Positions 1-8,489 are shown, counted from the stretch's first letter. The stretch: 64,000 nucleotides of DNA from Vibrio hepatarius (GCF_011806575.1 NZ_JAATOO010000008.1:148378-212377); one strand, 5' to 3'. Notes: generated by a model from the letters alone, not told the origin. Numbers and translations are program-made.

Positions 1-1035
1 AACGAAGATAATCAGGAAGCTATTTGCTAGCGCGGGTTTGAGCAATGGCATGACGATTTTGAAAAACGTCTGATAGCGGTTGGCGCGTAGAGTGTAAGAC
101 GCTTCTTCCAAAGACGGGTGGAGGGACTTTAATGCGCCGTCCAGAATCATGAAAGACATCGGAGCGAACGCCAGTACTTGCGCCATCCAAATTCCGGTAA
201 AGCCGTATAGCCAGTTGGTTTGCGTGAGCCCAAACCAATCCGCCATCAATTCAGTAATGTAACCCGAGCGACCAAGCATCAGTGTGACACCTAACCCAAC
301 AACAAATGGTGGGGTAACAATCGGTAGAATAGAAAAGATGCGGGCGATAAAAGCGCTACGTTTGGCAATTCGAGTCGTGTAGATCGCAAACATTAAGCCA
401 AAGAAAGTGGCGCCTATCCCTACCGACGTTCCGAGCAATACGGAGTTGATGATGATCTGGATAATTTGCGCACGGCCAAGGATTTCCAAAAATTGCCACG
501 CGACGAAATTACCCATTTCGTCTTTAAACATCGGGATAAAGATCGCGATGCTCGGATAAATAATAAATGTGGTGATTAGCAAGACAATCGCGATAAGCGA
601 GCCGATAACGAAGCGATCGCCACCTAAGTATTCGAGGCGTGAGAACGCCAGTGTCATTACCGCACCTAAGACGATAAACAGCGCAATGGTCGCGTAACCC
701 ATCCCTTGCTGTGTGTACCAAGATGAGATGACGATAAATAACATGCAGAAAGCCGAATAACCGATATCAAAGTAGTGACGGTTTTTGGCGTACTTGTCTA
801 GTGCTTGGGTAGGGCGAATCAATAACGCGGCAGGTAAAGTAAACCACAGCCAGGAGATGTTCATGCTGCTCCACCCCATCGCTTCGCGAAACTCTTCTGG
901 GGTGGACTCAAACAAGCCCCAGTCGAGAGCAAAGGAAGGCAAAAGGACAAAGGCTGCAATCAAGCTTAGTACCCAGTAAAAAATCGGGTCGCGCTGAGCT
1001 GTACTGGGAAGAGTATGTGCGGCAAGTTTGTTCAT
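1..1035 (-). CDS. afuB: ABC transporter permease, AfuB/FbpB type (3' end outside window)
   Basis: The frame is open for 345 codons from an ATG at 1035 to the window edge, so the C-terminal part is missing. The protein is very hydrophobic. After a short cytoplasmic start (MNKLAAHTLPSTAQRDP) it has several membrane segments, then a region typical of binding-protein-dependent inner-membrane permeases (GTSVGIGATFFGLMFAIYTT, and LPIVTPPFVVGLGVTLMLGR). It lies 78 bp downstream of the periplasmic binding protein on the same strand, so the two form one transporter. AfuB/FbpB-type permeases are usually long and double-domain, so roughly half is visible. The family was first named for ferric iron, but AfuABC of Pasteurellaceae is known to carry hexose phosphates. 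The uhp genes next door favour that substrate here. The ATPase gene is expected beyond the left edge. Confidence 0.85.
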   Translation of the reverse strand, partial: MNKLAAHTLPSTAQRDPIFYWVLSLIAAFVLLPSFALDWGLFESTPEEFREAMGWSSMNISWLWFTLPAALLIRPTQALDKYAKNRHYFDIGYSAFCMLFIVISSWYTQQGMGYATIALFIVLGAVMTLAFSRLEYLGGDRFVIGSLIAIVLLITTFIIYPSIAIFIPMFKDEMGNFVAWQFLEILGRAQIIQIIINSVLLGTSVGIGATFFGLMFAIYTTRIAKRSAFIARIFSILPIVTPPFVVGLGVTLMLGRSGYITELMADWFGLTQTNWLYGFTGIWMAQVLAFAPMSFMILDGALKSLHPSLEEASYTLRANRYQTFFKIVMPLLKPALANSFLIIFV

Positions 1036-1113
1036 GTTAGACACCTAAATATTGCGCGGTGTTGGCAAGCCAACAGTGGACAAGATGGGGCTGACGAAGC
1101 AGCCCCAGTTGGA

Positions 1114-2148
1114 CTATTGACCCATTTTGACGACGTTTACCCACTTGTTGATTAGGCGTTTACGCTCGTCTGATGAACCGTACTTGTCCATGTCGTAGTT
1201 AATCAGAGTGAGATCTTCTGGATTCAGCGCGTTAGGCGATTGCTCTGCTTTGGTGTTGGTCAGGATCTGGAATGATTGACCTTCTTTCCATGCAGTCTCT
1301 TGGCCTTCTTTCGACAGAACAAAGTCGACGAATTTCTTCGCGTTGTCGATGTTACGCGCGCCTTCGATCACGCTCACACCACCAATCTCGTACCCCGTAC
1401 CTTCGCATGGCGAGATAAGCTCTAACGGCGCCCCTTTTGACTGTTCTAGCGAATAATCGTGTAAGAAACCGATACCGATCGCGATTTCGCCACGTGCGGA
1501 GTTGCGAGAAGGTGTCACGCCAGACTTGGTGTATTGGGAAACGTTCTTATCGAGCGCTTTAAAGTAATCAAATGCTTTGTCTTCATCCCACAGCTGGATA
1601 AAGGTCGCGAGTGCGGTGTATGCCGTGCCTGAGCTTTGTGGGTCAGCAATCTGGATTTCGCCGGCGTATTCAGGTTTGGTTAGGTCACTCCAACAACGAG
1701 GGATGGCGACGCCTTTTTCAGCAAGACGTTCAGTGTTCACCCCAAAACCCAAGATGCCCATATAAACGGCAGAAGAGTAGTTGCCTTTGCGTTTCGCCGG
1801 ATCGCGGAAGTCAGGCATGATGTTGTCGAGTTCAGGAGAGGTGTAGGCTTGCAACAAGTTCATTTCGCCAGCCTGAGATTGAGGGTCTAATGTGCCGCCA
1901 TACCACACGTCAGCACGAGGGTTTTTCTTTTCCGCTTCGATTTTAGCCAGTGTACTGCCCGAACCGTTACGTACAAATGAAGTCTTAACGTCATACTTTT
2001 CAGAGAACGCTTTGGTTGCCGCCTCACACATCGCGTTGGTCGCGCTACAGTAGACAACTAATCTGCCTTCCGCCATCGCTTGTGGAGCAGCAAGTGCTGA
2101 ACCGAGAATGCATGCAGCAAGCAGCGAGCGTTTTGTTCTAACTTTCAT
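1114..2148 (-). CDS. afuA: Periplasmic sugar-phosphate-type binding protein, AfuA family
   Basis: This is a 344-residue extracellular solute-binding protein. Starting at 2148 gives a signal peptide (MKVRTKRSLL, hydrophobic core, cleavage near AMA-EG) and places GAGGA about 7 bases ahead. The longer frame would put 17 odd residues before the signal. The mature part has the ferric-binding-protein fold pattern (RLVVYCSATNAMCEAATKAF, then GSGSTLAKIEAEKKNPRADV), and WYGGT is also present. Proteins of this family were annotated as Fe3+-binding, but AfuA of Actinobacillus binds glucose-6-phosphate and related sugar phosphates. The position directly after uhpABC supports the sugar-phosphate reading. 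That is an inference from context, because the ligand residues were not aligned. Confidence 0.85.
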   Translation of the reverse strand: MKVRTKRSLLAACILGSALAAPQAMAEGRLVVYCSATNAMCEAATKAFSEKYDVKTSFVRNGSGSTLAKIEAEKKNPRADVWYGGTLDPQSQAGEMNLLQAYTSPELDNIMPDFRDPAKRKGNYSSAVYMGILGFGVNTERLAEKGVAIPRCWSDLTKPEYAGEIQIADPQSSGTAYTALATFIQLWDEDKAFDYFKALDKNVSQYTKSGVTPSRNSARGEIAIGIGFLHDYSLEQSKGAPLELISPCEGTGYEIGGVSVIEGARNIDNAKKFVDFVLSKEGQETAWKEGQSFQILTNTKAEQSPNALNPEDLTLINYDMDKYGSSDERKRLINKWVNVVKMGQ

Positions 2149-2217
2149 TGTTGTTTCCTCTTGTTGTTTCCAACGTGTAGGGTTGGAGTAGTTACTCAAC
2201 GAGAGGAGTCTTAATAA

Positions 2218-3522
2218 TTAAGTGACAGCGATCCCTGCTCGTTGTTGTGCTTTGATGAAAGGTAGAATCAGTAAGCCAATCGACGCTGAGCACAGCGTAA
2301 TGACTCCGAAAAAACCTTCCCAGCTAAACTGTTCAATCAATACGGCTAATGGGTAGCCCGCTAAGGCGGCGCCAAGGTAGGCAAACAAACCGACAAATCC
2401 CGTTGCGGTGCCCGCGGCATCTTTGTGCGAGCACTCCGCGGCTGCCATACCGATCATCATCTGCGGGCCAAAAACAAAAAAGCCGACCGCAAAAAAACAC
2501 CCAGAAAGCACGACGACGTTATCAAGTGGCGTCAGCCATAGCGCGGCGACTGAAATAAAAATGCCCAGTGCAAAAATCAGGTTCATTGGTGCACGGTTGC
2601 CACGGAAAAATTTATCCGATCCCCATCCACCAAACAGCGAGCCAAGAAATCCACCCACTTCAAACATCGAGACTGCCGTATTTGCGGTGATAAGCTCGTA
2701 ACCGTGGCGTTCGATCAGGTACAAATTCCCCCAATCGTTTAGTGCAATTCGTACCACATAAACCAGCAAATACGAGCTGCAAAGCAGCCAGATGTATTTG
2801 TTTCCTAGCACGTACATTCTCACTATGTGACCAAACGGTAGCCCTTTACCTTCAGCCTCATGTTGCTTCTCGAGCGGATCATTGCGCCATTCGCCGACAG
2901 TAGGCAAACCAAGCGTTTGTGGCTTATCCTGCAAGCGAAAACACAGCACCGTTCCGACGACTATCGCCAGTACACCCGGCAGAATGAACCCATAACGCCA
3001 GCCCCATGACACCGCGATTAGTCCAATCGAGACTGGAATTAGTGCGCCGCTTAAGTTGTGGCAAGTGTTCCAAACCGACCACCAGAAACCACGCTCTGAG
3101 CGCGAATACCAACTGGTTAATAACTTTGCACAGGGCGGCCATCCCCAACCCTGGAAAAATGCGTTCAATGTCCACAACACTGCAAATGCAGCTAATGATG
3201 AGCTCATGCCAAACAAAATGTTGACCACGCCGGTGGCGATTAAGCCCAGCCCCATAAAGTAGCTAGGTTTCGCTTGGTCACTCACCATGCCGGAGAGAAA
3301 CTTGGACGCGCCGTATGTGATATAAAAAAGCGTTCCTAATACACCAAAATCAGCGGTACTCAATTCAAGGCTCGACAACATTTCTGGCATAGAGAAACTG
3401 AGGCTTTTTCTGGTGAAGTAGAAAACACCATAGCCGACGTACATGGCTGCCATCAGATGAAGACGCCAGTAGCGGTAACTTTCGTCAACCTGACTGGAAT
3501 TTGGTGCAGCTGCTAACCTCAT
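2218..3522 (-). CDS. uhpC: MFS hexose-phosphate sensor/transporter, UhpC-like
   Basis: This 434-residue major facilitator protein has about 12 membrane segments and belongs to the organophosphate:phosphate antiporter group (UhpT/UhpC/GlpT/PgtP). MFS loop signatures are visible (GMVSDQAKPSYFMGLG near residue 80, GWGSDKFF in the second half). ATG 3522 is preferred over the adjacent GTG 3525 because AGGAG is then 5 bases away. It follows the uhpB gene by 92 bp on the same strand. In enterics UhpC is the membrane sensor of external glucose-6-phosphate that activates UhpB, while UhpT does bulk transport. With one MFS gene directly after uhpAB, a sensor role is likely, although it could also transport. 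The partner for uptake here would be the afuAB genes that follow. Confidence 0.82.
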   Translation of the reverse strand: MRLAAAPNSSQVDESYRYWRLHLMAAMYVGYGVFYFTRKSLSFSMPEMLSSLELSTADFGVLGTLFYITYGASKFLSGMVSDQAKPSYFMGLGLIATGVVNILFGMSSSLAAFAVLWTLNAFFQGWGWPPCAKLLTSWYSRSERGFWWSVWNTCHNLSGALIPVSIGLIAVSWGWRYGFILPGVLAIVVGTVLCFRLQDKPQTLGLPTVGEWRNDPLEKQHEAEGKGLPFGHIVRMYVLGNKYIWLLCSSYLLVYVVRIALNDWGNLYLIERHGYELITANTAVSMFEVGGFLGSLFGGWGSDKFFRGNRAPMNLIFALGIFISVAALWLTPLDNVVVLSGCFFAVGFFVFGPQMMIGMAAAECSHKDAAGTATGFVGLFAYLGAALAGYPLAVLIEQFSWEGFFGVITLCSASIGLLILPFIKAQQRAGIAVT

Positions 3523-3614
3523 CACTTCTCCTTAAGCTCTGAATTAAATGGTATTGGTTATGGGGTTGAAATGAATAAGACGGATTTATAAATGACTAGG
3601 AAAAATTCCTAGTT

Positions 3615-5210
3615 TTAATCAGATGTGTTGGGTTTTGTGGGCAAGTTAACAGTTGTGCGACAACCAAACTCGTCACTTTGGATGTGGAGTTGTCCGCCAA
3701 GCGCGCTAACCCGCTCTTCGACCCCTTTAATGCCTTGCCCTTTATGACGCCAGTCTGTCGGCATGCCAACACCATTGTCACGCAGCTCCAAACTGAACTG
3801 ATTGCCGGGAATGAGAGTCAACTGAACTTCGGTCGCGTTAGCGTGTTTACAGACGTTGTTGAGCAGTTCTTGCACGATTCGGTATAGGGTGACGGTGGTT
3901 ACTTCATCCAACTTATCCGCCGAGATGCCAAAGTTGAGTTGAAAATGGATATGACGTTCGCTAAAACGCATTTCAGAAACCAATTGTCTGATAGCGGCTT
4001 CTAAGCCCATTTCATCCAGAGCTTGTGGGCGCAGTTGCTTGAGCAGTTGGCGTGTCGAAGAGTGGATGCGCATGGCCAATTCGTTGGTGGTATCAGCGAT
4101 CTTTTCAGCGTCGCTGGTGGCTGCCAATCTTTTTGCCAGCATGGATTGAATCTGGATGGCGGTAATGTTCTGGCCGATCTCATCGTGCAACTCGCGCGCG
4201 ACGGATTTACGTATCTCCTCTTCAATATGCACCAATTGTCGAGCGAGCTTTTTCTTGAACTTCAGCTGTTTTTCTAGATCTTGGTTTGCTTGCTGCAACT
4301 GCTGAGAAAGTAAGTACTGGCGGCTGATAGCGATACCTAGACCTAACCCGATGATCGCTTGGGTCGCCACAAAGCTCTGTAGCTCTAGAGCGGTATCGAA
4401 TGAGCCGGTCACTTGCCGCGCGGTAGCGAGAAGAATACTGTTCATCACGCTTGCCATTACGCCACCTTGCCAGCCGTATCGGTACGCCATAAAAACATTG
4501 GGAAGTAAGAACAGCAAAAGTGCTAATGGTTTGATCTCGTCGAGTAAGGTGAGCTCCGCGATCAGGCCTATGCTAAAAAATACCAAACACCATATTAAGG
4601 CAGAGCTTCGCAGGGTAACTTCTTGGTGGATCAATTCAGGACTCAATGGCTGCCAAATCTGGCGATTAAGATAGTCATAGAGTAGATAAAAAAACGGAAC
4701 GAGTAGGATACCGCCAGTGAATATGGACACCGTGCTTTCAAGAACATAGTTAAACTCGAGTCCGAGTGGTTTTGCCAGTAGTAGAAGCGCCAACCCACAC
4801 GCAAGAGAATAGCAAAGTACGAGCGCACACAGGCCCAATAGCCTCTTCCAATAGACGTTTAATTGGCTCCAAATCGGTTGGAATACAATGGCTAAACCAT
4901 GACCGAAAATGGAAAACAGCAACAATAAGTAAGAGAGATTTGACTCGCCGAGCAGTGGCGTCAATAGAATGATCAGCCCCATTTCGCCAAGCGTAAACGT
5001 CAGCCAAAGACGTTGTGAACTCAGCGCGTAAGCCGCCAGTTTTAATCCGGAAGGCAAAAACAGCGTAGCTAGGATTAAATCTGATGAGAAATAGCGACTT
5101 ATGTTCCAAAGCGCAAACCAACTGATAACAAACAGAACCAATGAAAATGCGTAAGTAAACCCTTGGGACAGGATCTGACGTGGCATTGAGTGTTCCGCTA
5201 TCTCTCTCAT
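3615..5210 (-). CDS. uhpB: MASE1-type sensor histidine kinase, UhpB-like
   Basis: The protein has 531 residues. The first 300 or so hold about eight membrane segments of the MASE1 kind. A short coiled stretch (QQLQQANQDLEKQLKFKKKL) leads to a HisKA_3 dimerisation domain with the phospho-acceptor His at about residue 342 in RELHDEIGQN. The C-terminal ATPase has the N box (ELLNNVCKHANA) and G1 box (DNGVGMP). This layout matches UhpB/NarX-class kinases that pair with LuxR-type regulators. The start overlaps the uhpA stop by 4 bases, which indicates translational coupling. Its likely job is to phosphorylate UhpA when UhpC senses an external sugar phosphate. Confidence 0.88.
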   Translation of the reverse strand: MREIAEHSMPRQILSQGFTYAFSLVLFVISWFALWNISRYFSSDLILATLFLPSGLKLAAYALSSQRLWLTFTLGEMGLIILLTPLLGESNLSYLLLLFSIFGHGLAIVFQPIWSQLNVYWKRLLGLCALVLCYSLACGLALLLLAKPLGLEFNYVLESTVSIFTGGILLVPFFYLLYDYLNRQIWQPLSPELIHQEVTLRSSALIWCLVFFSIGLIAELTLLDEIKPLALLLFLLPNVFMAYRYGWQGGVMASVMNSILLATARQVTGSFDTALELQSFVATQAIIGLGLGIAISRQYLLSQQLQQANQDLEKQLKFKKKLARQLVHIEEEIRKSVARELHDEIGQNITAIQIQSMLAKRLAATSDAEKIADTTNELAMRIHSSTRQLLKQLRPQALDEMGLEAAIRQLVSEMRFSERHIHFQLNFGISADKLDEVTTVTLYRIVQELLNNVCKHANATEVQLTLIPGNQFSLELRDNGVGMPTDWRHKGQGIKGVEERVSALGGQLHIQSDEFGCRTTVNLPTKPNTSD

Positions 5211-5842
5211 ACAGACTCGTCGTTGAGTAGTTTATGGTGCAGCGCGAAGCGAATCAGGTCGACGTTGTTCGCAACATTGAGTTTGCTGAGAATGTTCGAG
5301 CGATGAACGTGAATCGTTTTGTGACTAATACAGAGTTTGGCGCCGATTTCTTTTGCATCTTTGCCTCGAATTAAGTAGTCGAACACTTCACGCTCTCGCT
5401 TAGTGAGCTCTTGCAGCACATGTGTTTCTACCGAGGCGTTACTCAAATTCACCAAGGCGTCGGCACATAAGTAGCGGTTGCCCTCTGCGACGGTTCGAAT
5501 CGCGGTGACCAACTCGCCTGGTCCGCATCGCTTGGACAAGTAACCGCATGCGCCAGCCTCAATGGCTTTACTGACGAATGAAGCCGAATCATAAATGCTC
5601 AAGATGATTGCTTTAAAGTCGGGCTGGCACTGCCGCAGTTTTTCTAACAGCACTAAGCCGCTTTCGTCAGGCATCGAGATGTCGATCACTGCAACGTCAA
5701 TATTGGATACTGACAACACGCGGTAAGCCTCTTTGGCATTACTGAATTCGCTATGGATGTGAATATCAGGCTCAACAGAGAGCAGTTGAACAAAGCCCGA
5801 CCGCACGACGATGTGGTCGTCGACCAGCGCGACAGAAATCAT
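5207..5842 (-). CDS. uhpA: NarL/UhpA-family response regulator
   Basis: The 211-residue protein has a receiver domain at residues 1-120, with acidic DD at 8-9, phospho-acceptor Asp54 in VIDISMPDESG and the conserved Lys near 104. It is followed by a LuxR-type helix-turn-helix (LTKREREVFDYLIRGKDAKE, then SHKTIHVHRSNILSKL). It is the first gene of a leftward run uhpA-uhpB-uhpC-afuA-afuB with gaps of 70-92 bp or overlap, which suggests one operon. UhpA normally activates the hexose-phosphate transporter gene. Here the obvious targets are uhpC and afuAB. The upstream 226 bp before the divergent flavoprotein gene would hold its own promoter, but no clear operator was recognised. Confidence 0.88.
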   Translation of the reverse strand: MISVALVDDHIVVRSGFVQLLSVEPDIHIHSEFSNAKEAYRVLSVSNIDVAVIDISMPDESGLVLLEKLRQCQPDFKAIILSIYDSASFVSKAIEAGACGYLSKRCGPGELVTAIRTVAEGNRYLCADALVNLSNASVETHVLQELTKREREVFDYLIRGKDAKEIGAKLCISHKTIHVHRSNILSKLNVANNVDLIRFALHHKLLNDESV

Positions 5843-6068
5843 ATTGGCAACCTACAATTCATTCGAAGATATTTATAAAAATTATTAGTGTGATAAGCAG
5901 AATACATAAAACGGCAATACAGATGTGATAGCCGTCGCTCAATTTGCAGCAATCGCTATCTGAAATGAGACAGTCTTAGTGGTGGGTTTGCGATGACTCA
6001 TGCTTTCGCCTTTACTGATTAGTAACCCTTTCAGTATTAAAAGTAACAATAACAAGGAAGCGTGGACG

Positions 6069-7616
6069 ATGAGCAAACCCGTGATAGCAGCGAATAAACC
6101 GATTAAGGTGGAGCAAACACAAGGGCAGGAATACTATTTTTGTATGTGCGGCCGCTCTGGTAATCAACCATACTGCGACGGTTCACATGCAGGGACTGAC
6201 TTTAAACCAAAGCGTTTTGTTGCCAGTGAAAGTGGAGAGGCGTATTTGTGTCGCTGTAAACATACGAAAAATCCACCATATTGCGATGGTACTCACAAAC
6301 AGTTCTCTGAGGATCAAGTTGGCCACGAAGGTCCCGGCGTACAGCTTCAATCCCTCGATAGCTCACCAAAAGCGGCTGCAACGAAAGAAGAGCCGACCGT
6401 AGAGTTTATTCACCAACTTGCGCGAGAAGGGTTGTCAAAGGTAGGCCATCACGGACCGATGACGGCAATGGGGGTACCTAGGCATTTACTTCCGCATTGG
6501 GATGATATTCAAATAATGGTTGCGCAAATGGCAACGCAACCCTTGCAAGAAGATGTCCCGGTTAAGACGGAACTGATCATTGGTCCAAAAGCCAAAAAAC
6601 CGTTAAAACTCAGCATCCCTTTGTTTGTTTCGGACATGAGTTTTGGTTCGTTGTCAGAAGAAGCAAAAGTGGCGTTAGCGAAAGGCGCTGAGCTGGCAGG
6701 GACGGGAATCTGTTCTGGCGAAGGCGGAATGTTACCTGAAGAGCAGGCGGCGAACTCTCGGTATTTTTATGAGTTAGCGAGCGCAAAATTTGGTTATGAC
6801 GAAGCGAAGCTCAAACAAGTTCAAGCATTTCATTTTAAAGGCGGTCAGGGGGCGAAAACCGGAACAGGCGGACATCTTCCGGGAGCTAAAAATATAGGTA
6901 AGATAGCTCAAGTTCGTGGTATTGAAGCTGGCACGCCCGCTATCTCCCCTCCGACATTCCAAGACCTCCATACCGTTGAAGATTTCAAGAAGTTTGCCGA
7001 TCGTGTACGTGAAGTTACTGGTGGTATTCCCATCGGATTCAAATTAAGTGCTAATCATATCGAACAAGACATTCAGTTCGCGGTTGACGCTAGCGCAGAT
7101 TACATCATTCTCGATGGTCGTGGCGGCGGTACGGGCGCGGCGCCTGAAATGTTTAGAAACCATATTAGTGTGCCGACTATTCCAGCGCTTGCCAGAGCCA
7201 GAGCTTACCTAGATAAGATCGGTGCTAGTGGAAGGGTTACGCTTATCATCACGGGTGGACTGCGCGTCCCAACAGACTTTATCAAAGCAATGGCGCTTGG
7301 TGCTGACGGGGTCGCGATTGCGAATAGTGCGATGCAGTCGATTGGCTGTGTGGCAGCAAGAATGTGTAACACCAATAATTGTCCTGCAGGTATCGCGACT
7401 CAGAAAGAAGACTTGCGGCAACGGTTAAACGTGGAGAAATCCGCCAACCAGTTGAAAAACTTTTTTGAAGCGTCCACCGAGTTGATGCAAGTGATTGCGA
7501 GAGCCTGCGGACATGACGCATTAAATCAGTTTAATCTTAATGACCTGGCAACTTGGAACAGAGAAATGGCACACCTATCGGGGATCCGATATTCGGGGTT
7601 AGTGGATAAAGAATAG
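6069..7616 (+). CDS. CDGSH iron-sulfur plus glutamate-synthase-like FMN domain protein
   Basis: The 515-residue protein joins two modules. The N-terminal 80 residues hold two CDGSH-type [2Fe-2S] sites (CMCGRSGNQPYCDGSH and CRCKHTKNPPYCDGTH). The rest is the FMN-binding TIM barrel of glutamate synthase (GltB central domain, Glu_synthase) with GQGAKTGTGGHLPGAKN, ILDGRGGGTGAAP and a cysteine set for a [3Fe-4S] cluster (CVAARMCNTNNCPAGIATQ). The amidotransferase domain of GltB is absent. ATG 6069 is chosen because AAGGAAG lies about 9 bases upstream; the longer frame from 6000 has no ribosome site. It stands alone, divergent from uhpA and followed by a hairpin. It is an FMN/Fe-S oxidoreductase of unknown substrate; glutamate synthase activity is not assured. 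Confidence 0.85.
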   Translation: MSKPVIAANKPIKVEQTQGQEYYFCMCGRSGNQPYCDGSHAGTDFKPKRFVASESGEAYLCRCKHTKNPPYCDGTHKQFSEDQVGHEGPGVQLQSLDSSPKAAATKEEPTVEFIHQLAREGLSKVGHHGPMTAMGVPRHLLPHWDDIQIMVAQMATQPLQEDVPVKTELIIGPKAKKPLKLSIPLFVSDMSFGSLSEEAKVALAKGAELAGTGICSGEGGMLPEEQAANSRYFYELASAKFGYDEAKLKQVQAFHFKGGQGAKTGTGGHLPGAKNIGKIAQVRGIEAGTPAISPPTFQDLHTVEDFKKFADRVREVTGGIPIGFKLSANHIEQDIQFAVDASADYIILDGRGGGTGAAPEMFRNHISVPTIPALARARAYLDKIGASGRVTLIITGGLRVPTDFIKAMALGADGVAIANSAMQSIGCVAARMCNTNNCPAGIATQKEDLRQRLNVEKSANQLKNFFEASTELMQVIARACGHDALNQFNLNDLATWNREMAHLSGIRYSGLVDKE

Positions 7617-7642
7617 CATTCGACAACCTTCAGCCAATTGAT

Positions 7643-7671
7643 GTGGCGGGTACTATCAGCCCGCTACTTTT
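7643..7671 (+). terminator. Probable terminator of the CDGSH/GltS-like gene
   Basis: An 8-bp stem (GTGGCGGG with CCCGCTAC, one G-U pair) encloses 9 bases and is followed by TTTT. It begins 27 bases after the stop codon. Confidence 0.5.
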
Positions 7672-7687
7672 CCTGACTGTCTTTGAG

Positions 7688-7762
7688 AAAAATGAGATCT
7701 TGCTTCGGGCGGTTTATTGCTCGCTTGGGCGACTTATTGCTCGATTTGAGCAATTGGTTGCT
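7688..7762 (+). repeat. Imperfect 20-bp tandem repeats (TTGCTC units) upstream of hcp, copy 1
   Basis: The block has three to four imperfect units of 17-21 bp, each starting TTGCT(C/T): ttgcttcgggcggttta, ttgctcgcttgggcgactta, ttgctcgatttgagcaattgg, then ttgctc again. A second 75-base copy with about 10 mismatches closes the window at 63926-64000, and the first 25 bases are identical. The block sits about 52-126 bp upstream of the sigma-54-like site of hcp, where enhancer-binding proteins usually bind, and the period is close to two helical turns. It may be a binding array for a T6SS activator such as VasH. That is inference. Confidence 0.7.
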
Positions 7763-7813
7763 CATGGTGAAAAAGAGAAATAATTAATTAATTGATTTTA
7801 AAGATTATTTTTA

Positions 7814-7830
7814 TTGGCATGACTTTTGAT
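7814..7830 (+). promoter_or_regulatory. Sigma-54-like promoter of hcp
   Basis: The sequence TTGGCATGACTTTTGAT fits the -24/-12 pattern (TTGGCAC N5 TTGCA). The GG is at 7816-7817 and the -12 dinucleotide begins 12 bases later, the canonical spacing, though it reads GA rather than GC. It lies 45 bp before the hcp start. Hcp/VgrG islands of Vibrio are known to depend on RpoN and the activator VasH. Confidence 0.55.
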
Positions 7831-7874
7831 TTAGCTAGTTCGCATTTACTGAACTTAATTCAAAAGGAATAGCT

Positions 7875-8393
7875 ATGCCAACTCCATGTTATATCTCTAT
7901 CAACGGTGAAACTCAGGGCCTTATCACGGCAGGTGCGTGTACTGCAGATTCAATCGGTGATTCATACGTTGAAGGTCACGAAGACGAAATGCTGGTGCAA
8001 CAGTTTGACCACAGCGTAACGGTTCCAACTGACCCACAATCAGGACAACCTTCTGGCCAACGTGTCCACAAAGCGTTCAAGTTTACCGTGTGCCTAAACA
8101 AAGCTGTACCGCTGCTTTACAACGCATTGGCGTCAGGCGAGAAGATGAGCGAAGTAAAACTGAAGTGGTATCGCACATCGATTGAAGGTAAACAAGAGAA
8201 CTTCTTTACCACCACACTAGAAAACGCATCGATCATCGATATTCAATGTGAAATGCCACACTGCCAAGATCCATCGAAATCCGACTTCACGCAGAACCTC
8301 ACGGTAGCGATGTCTTACCGTAAGATCACTTGGGATCACGTCAACGCTGGCACATCAGGTGCGGACGATTGGCGTAAGCCGATTGAAGCGTAA
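7875..8393 (+). CDS. hcp: Hcp, type VI secretion tube protein
   Basis: This 172-residue protein matches Hcp1-family tube proteins of gammaproteobacterial T6SS in length and motifs: MPTPCYISINGETQGLITAG at the N-terminus, then VHKAFKFTVCLNKAVPLLYN and VAMSYRKITWDHVNAGTSGADDW at the end. Hcp stacks as hexameric rings to build the inner tube and is secreted together with the VgrG tip. AAGGA lies 9 bases before the ATG. It leads the vgrG-effector module and is separated from vgrG by two strong hairpins. Its promoter region carries a repeat array and a sigma-54-like site. Confidence 0.95.
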   Translation: MPTPCYISINGETQGLITAGACTADSIGDSYVEGHEDEMLVQQFDHSVTVPTDPQSGQPSGQRVHKAFKFTVCLNKAVPLLYNALASGEKMSEVKLKWYRTSIEGKQENFFTTTLENASIIDIQCEMPHCQDPSKSDFTQNLTVAMSYRKITWDHVNAGTSGADDWRKPIEA

Positions 8394-8410
8394 GCTCATA
8401 TCGTATATCA

Positions 8411-8489
8411 GCCACTCGATCTTTGTTGCAAGGTTCGAGTGGCTTTGCCTTAACCAAAGCAGGGTAATGCTAGCCTGCTTTGGTTAAGG
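8411..8489 (+). terminator. Two strong hairpins between hcp and vgrG
   Basis: The first hairpin is a 9-bp stem (GCCACTCGA / TCGAGTGGC, 8411-8443) followed by TTTGCC. The second is a perfect 16-bp stem (8448-8463 with 8474-8489) around a 10-base loop. Neither has a long U-tract. They probably act as a partial terminator or as an RNA stabiliser, giving much more Hcp than VgrG from one promoter. Which of these applies is inference. Confidence 0.55.

Noticed and set aside
785..979. 64-codon ORF on plus
   Set aside because: It is antisense to the membrane-protein frame of afuB, which is open over the whole 1035 bases.
2218..3522. UhpT (transporter) instead of UhpC (sensor)
   Set aside because: Not excluded by sequence, but the position directly after uhpAB and the presence of an ABC uptake system favour the sensor label.
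7688..7762. CRISPR array
   Set aside because: Units are imperfect, contiguous and lack spacers, and no cas genes are near.
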